Shown: positions 59,071 through 64,000 of the stretch, in pieces
Layout: each line of letters starts with the position of its first letter
Position numbering within the stretch: the stretch's first letter is position 1
Assembly: GCA_002749535.1 (NCBI GenBank)
Contig: MZZL01000409.1
Coordinates: forward strand, 966,130-1,030,129
Length of the DNA: 64,000 bases
Direction of reading: 5' to 3'
Source of the DNA: Apophysomyces variabilis
Lineage: Eukaryota > Mucoromycota > Mucoromycetes > Mucorales > Mucoraceae
Translations under genes and position numbers: made by a program
Notes under the pieces: model-generated
Seen by the model: the letters and a program-made list of their open reading frames with translations, nothing else
Told to the model about the DNA's origin: nothing
Database searches by the model: none

Positions 59071-59303
59071 GAGAAGACAAGATGAGGTTGCCTAGCAACA
59101 ATAAGAGACCGAATAAAAAAAGCCACATCGAACTTGAAGTAATTTAATTACCTCGCTTTTAACCGAAAACGGGATGGGATGGAATCAAGGGGAAGCTTAC
59201 ATAGTTATCCGACGGCAAACACTTTACCCTCTTTAAGTATGCTCATATATTTTTATTGACCATAACGCAATGCTGTGCAACTGTTTGATACTACTATGCG
59301 TTC

Positions 59304-62300
59304 CTAAAAAAGCCCAATCACACGACCGGACTCATCCAAGTCGACATCAAAGAAACATGGCCGAGTTGGAAGTCCTGGCATGGTTTGCATATCTCCTACC
59401 AATGGATAGATAAAACCTGCACCGGCTGACACCCGTACATCCCTTATCGGGACACTGAATCCGCTTGGCGCACCCTTCAGTGCTGGATCGTGGCTGAAAC
59501 TGTATTGCGTTTTGGCCATACAGATAGGAAGCGATCCAAAGCCTTGCTTCGTATAGACATCGATTCTCTCCTTGGCTACATCGCTGAATTCCACGCCCTC
59601 TGCGCCATAGATCTCCTTACAGATCGTTTCTATTTTCGTCTCCATAGGAATATCGAGGTCGTACAAGAATCTGAATTGCTTGTCCTGTGCACACGCTTTG
59701 ATCACCGCCCGTCCAAGATCAATGGCTCCCAAACCACCACGAGCCCAGTTGTCACAGGCCACTGCATCATCAGCCCCAGCTGCTAAAGCTATCTTGCGAA
59801 TCAATTCCATCTCCCTCTCGGTGTCCGATCTATTGCCACGGAAATAAGCTCACTTTGCTTTTTGCAAGGAGTATAGCAAACTTACGTGAAGCGATTGATA
59901 GCCACGACTACGGCAATACCAAACTTCTTTGCATTTTCGATGTGCTTTGTCAGGTTGGCGCAGCCTTTTTCCAGGAATTCCAGATTCTCTTCGCTATAAG
60001 CAGCGGGCAGTGCTTTTCCGGCTATAACCTCTGGCGCACCCCCATGCATTTTGAGTGCTCGTACAGTCGCCACAAGAACGACGGCATCAGGTACCAGCCC
60101 TGACACGCGGCATTTGATATCGAAGAACTTTTCCATACCCATGTCAGCACCAAAGCCGGCCTCGGTGACCACGTAACCAGCATCCATAGCCGGTCCCGCG
60201 TCTGATCCGGCTAACTTCAGTGCTATCTTGTCAGCAAGGATGGAAGAATTGCCATGGGCAATATTGGCAAATGGACCTGCATGGACGATCACAGGCGTGC
60301 CTTCCAGAGTTTGCATCAGGTTGGGTTTAATTGCTTCCTTCATCAGGACTGTCAAAGCGCCGCCGATGCCGAGGTCATCAGCAGTAATCGGATCCCCGGC
60401 TTTTGAATTGGCTATCACCATGTTACCCAATCGGTTGCGTAAGTCCTTAAGATCCGTGGCCAAGGCAAGCACAGCCATCACTTCGCTTGCTACTGTGATG
60501 TCGAATCCTGTCTGGCGCGTCATGCCTTTTTCCGTTGCAGCCTCTCCAATAGTGAGTTTCCGCAAGAATCGATCATTGGTATCCATCACACGTTGCCAAG
60601 TAATGGTGGCAGTATCAATGTCTAGTCTAGCAAACCTTCTAATTTCTTCGGCGGTCAATTCACTTGGATCTGTTTTAGTGATGCCAAGTTTCTATTTTGA
60701 AGGAGAATCAGTAGGTTAGTTTCGTTTCATCCAATGAAACCTTGGCTTTTGGATATATACCTGCAAGCGTTTCAACATGACGGGTGCAAACGTTTTCTTT
60801 CCTTTCTGCGTGGGGCATAAACGGTTGAAGAGGGCCTGTTGAACAAAAGGCACGGGTCAAGACGGAAGTAAGTTGCGGAACAACACATTCCACAGCAGGC
60901 CACCTACCTTGTCAGATTGCGTGTTTTCATGAAATACACGGGCGTCGATAGCAGCGGCTAGAGAGTGGTGTCACGGATGAGCTGAGAACGATGGTCCTGT
61001 TGACTACTTACCCAAAAGGTTATTTGCAGCAGTGACAGCATGAAGATCACCCGTCATATGCAAGTTGAATTCATCCATAGGAATAATCTGTGAATACCCA
61101 CCACCTGCAGCACCACCTTTGATACCAAACGTTGGACCTTGTGAAGGCTGGCGTACACATGCAAACGAAATTTTCCCGAGATGAGCTGTGAGGGCCTGCA
61201 CAAGACCTATAGTTGCCGTTGATTTGCCTTCGCCAAGAGGCGTAGGTGTAATTCTTTGTTGTTTGTTTCCTCGTACTTTTAATTCTTTGTCTTTCGGCAT
61301 GTTTTTTCGATTGACCTACCCAGTAACCACAACATAGTGACCGTTCTTGCGATGCTCTAGTCGCTTCAACACATCCAAACTGATTTTGGCTTTTGTTTGT
61401 CCATAAAGTTCGTACTTTTAATAATAAAGTGATGAGGAGGGAATGAATGAATGATGGATTTTGTTCGTCTACCTCATTGGGCTGAAGTCCGATCTCCTGA
61501 GCGAGCGTGCCGATATGTTTTGGTTTTTGCGTGAAAGCGATTTCGATGTCCTTAGGGACCGGGTGATGGATTTCCAGTGGTAATGGCTTGATATCACGTT
61601 TGCGACCGATATCAAACCAGCGTTTGGCACTTTTCAATGTGTTGTTCAGCAACATGGCCACAGTCATCGGACCCACCCCTCCAGGAACCGGCGTGATCCA
61701 GCCGGCAAACTTTTTGGCCTCGGCAAATTCAACATCTCCCACCAAACGCGAGCCGGACTTCTTGGTTGAGTCTACGAGTATAATGTTTATATGTTGGCTT
61801 AACTCGCCCCAACTGTTGTATTTCTTACATCTATTTACCTGGTATTGTATTCGTGCCCACATCAATAACAACTGCACCTGGCTTGATCCAGTCTCCTTTA
61901 ACAAACTCAGGCTTTCCTATGGCAACTACCAGAATGTCTGCTGTCCTTATCTGGAACAGTTTAAGCTCAAATAATGTGATCATTTTCAACACACTTACGA
62001 TGCTCTCAATATTTTTCGTTCTAGAATGACATATGGTGACGGTGGCATTTTCGGCAGTAAGCAAAGTGGCAACAGGAGATCCCTGTATTCAGAAAGGTAT
62101 TGGTCATTTGGTCTGGTACAGGTAATTCGAGGAAGTAGTTACCACAATATCGCTGCGACCCACAACAACTGCAGTTGCACCGACCATATTTACGCCTTGA
62201 AGTACCAACATGGATTTAAATGACAACTTTTTATCTTCATTGCCCGCCGTTTCCTTTACCTGTGGACTTGATCAACTCAATAACGCCTTTGGGAGTACAC

Positions 62301-62907
62301 GGCAAAAACAAAGGCTTCGCTGCCTTCTTGGACATATTGCCAATATTTACTGCATGAAATCTACGATTGCAAAATACTCTTATAGGTTGCCTGAACTTAT
62401 GCTTATACTTACCCATCCACGTCTTTCCGATAATCAATCATTTCCACAACAGCTGCCTCGTCCAAGTGATCAGGGAGAGGCATTTGCACCAAAATCCCAT
62501 GAACTTTTTCATCATCGTTCAGTTCTTTTACTCTGCGTAACAATTCGAATTGGGATATGGTTTGTGGTAAACGTTCATACGTAAAGGTGAAACCAGTCTA
62601 AATGAGAAATTATTTGTGCTGAAAGTCAACGTGTGCTCTTGGAAGGAATGCTTCACGTACTTCTTCCGCCGCTTTTTGCTTCATTCTCACATAAATAGAC
62701 GAGTCTTCTCGCTGCCCGACCTGCACTACAGCAAGGTGCGGCTGGAAATGAGGGAAGATTGTCTTTGTCTGTTCGAGTTCCGACTTGATCCGTTTCCGCA
62801 CGATCCTTGGGACGATATTTTACAAGTGTGCATAACAAATTTTACAATGATAGGTCTCCAACTTACTCTGCATATGCCTTTCCATCAATATGTTTCCCCA
62901 ACTCCAT
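59304..62907 (-). CDS. ADE3: Trifunctional C1-tetrahydrofolate synthase
   Basis: Fourteen minus-strand exons (62867-62907, 62661-62805, 62413-62597, 62260-62360, 62143-62195, 61999-62082, 61839-61950, 61473-61771, 61320-61414, 61012-61253, 60908-60957, 60761-60835, 59886-60691, 59304-59829) give 937 residues, the expected size. The N-terminal dehydrogenase/cyclohydrolase has [11 protein letters not shown], the catalytic Lys region, [33 protein letters not shown] and [15 protein letters not shown]. The formate-THF ligase has [16 protein letters not shown] (P-loop), [33 protein letters not shown] and [20 protein letters not shown]. It interconverts one-carbon folates for purine, thymidylate and methionine synthesis. 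No mitochondrial presequence is seen, so it is probably cytosolic. All splices keep frame. Confidence 0.97.
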
Positions 62908-64000
62908 ACTTAGAAATATGTATTACTGGGGACAAGACAATTCAAATCCTCATATATATACTTTATGTAAGATGACTATGATACAGTGAGAATCTAACCT
63001 TGATTGCCGCTCCTAGTCATATAACATTTATCCACAATAGTAGCGCTTAGAAAAGAAGTACTTGCCTTTAATCGTACATGCATTGTGTTGTTTTTGGTTC
63101 TCATGACGCAAAAGCCAGAAGGTTTGTGTTCATGTTACAACCGATCAAGGCTAAACCTTTAGAGCGCCAAAAAGAAACCTGTATCTCGTTATTGCTTTCT
63201 ATTCCGCTCGTTGGTTTCTTTATCAAATAATTAACAACCAACAACGTATTTAACCAAGTTAAAGAAAAGATCCGGGACAAAGAAAGACAGATCAAGCACA
63301 ACTACAGTATTAACCGGTTGTTGACTGTGTTACAATTTTGTGATACCCATTACCAAGGTCCATAAATTCATGTGTTTTCAATCAGCAGAAATTGATGTAG
63401 CATGCAAAAAAGACTTTATATGTAAGCATTCCTTAAGAGATAACTTCATGGAAATAATACTCGAGTGTTGTCTAAGCTAGCCATTATTTCCTCGTATGCA
63501 TTAACATTTCGCTCAGCATCATAACTGCTTTAGTCAGAGAAATATTGAGCTTGTATAACGTGGGGCAAAAAAAATTCCATATGTACATCCTATGAACGTC
63601 AATGTACTTTATATGATTTTTTACGATCCGACTTCTACATGAGAGGCAAAACAGAGAAAAAGTAATACGCCGGGAGCTGCTTGCCATACTGCCAATGTGA
63701 GCTTTAAAGCGATTTGCATAACTTGATACCTAGGTAATCAGACCATAAGACTGGATAGACTATTTACCAATATCAATAGACTTGGGCATGATGAAGGCAA
63801 TGTGCAAAAGCTTGCATTTATTTTTTCTTTTGAAATCTATCACCACGCTTTTGCTGATTGCTCTAAAGAGATGGTTCATTCATACAATATCGACAAAAAT
63901 GGCAATGGCATCGTACGCAGCCCTGAAAGCATATATCGTTATGTGAACGGAGACAAGCACATTGAAGCAAATTCCTTTGGGAAGTCATCATGATATTACG
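62908..64000. other. Intergenic window edge, no gene recognised
   Basis: AT-rich upstream flank of the C1-THF synthase. A plus-strand frame at 63802-63993 (YNIDKNGNGIVRSPESIYR) has an EF-hand-like IDKNGNG string, but its acidic spacing is wrong and it has no partner. Probably chance or a decayed fragment. Confidence 0.35.

Noticed and set aside
63802..63993. EF-hand-like string IDKNGNGIV near the window end
   Set aside because: Loop spacing of acidic residues is wrong, no second hand, no splice partner.

Overview
The window is nuclear DNA of an early-diverging filamentous fungus, most likely Mucoromycota (Mucorales). Genes are split by many short GT-AG introns (mostly 45-100 nt, a few only 31-40 nt) with fungal branch sites, and the proteins are eukaryotic (polo kinase, Rieske protein, Ost3/6, trifunctional C1-THF synthase). 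Gene density is moderate, with long AT-rich spacers holding mobile-element debris. No rRNA, tRNA or CRISPR was recognised. All exon models were built by hand from frames, splice signals and remembered family motifs; no database search was run.

Layout. 1-2.1 kb: inner end of a CACTA-type transposon, an IS630-like transposase relic and copy A of a dispersed 250-bp module. 2.2-4.3 kb: a SCAMP gene and a small gene with an eIF4E-binding motif. 7.1-10.1 kb: a Fanzor (eukaryotic TnpB-like RNA-guided nuclease) gene with a structured, apparently spliced 3' RNA. 10.6-12.4 kb: repeats and a transposase relic. 12.6-31 kb: BTB protein, polo-like kinase, 2OG-Fe(II) oxygenase, Mcp1-like protein, Rieske protein, a coiled-coil unknown, CRIPT, Ost3/Ost6, a C9orf85-like protein and an Rsa3-like protein. 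30.4-39.3 kb: a large RasGEF, a globin, an SAM methyltransferase and an unknown four-exon gene. 40-44.4 kb: a membrane microprotein carrying copy B of the module, a RhoGAP and a SigF-like NTF2-like protein. 45.7-54.3 kb: an inverted gene/pseudogene pair enclosing an MCFD2-like EF-hand gene, a tandem array, a complete two-gene CACTA-like transposon and a Helitron helicase relic. 55.7-62.9 kb: an ELO elongase, a PC-esterase-like protein lacking its expected catalytic residues, and C1-tetrahydrofolate synthase.

Shared themes are the secretory pathway (SCAMP, Ost3/6, MCFD2-like, ELO), mitochondria (Rieske, Mcp1-like), signalling and cell cycle (Plk, RasGEF, RhoGAP) and one-carbon metabolism. They are scattered, not clustered. 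The strongest candidate for an unusual system is the Fanzor locus with its 3' hairpin RNA. Next are the complete CACTA-like element, whose insertion footprint can be read directly, and a duplicated 3'-UTR module with a conserved downstream intron.
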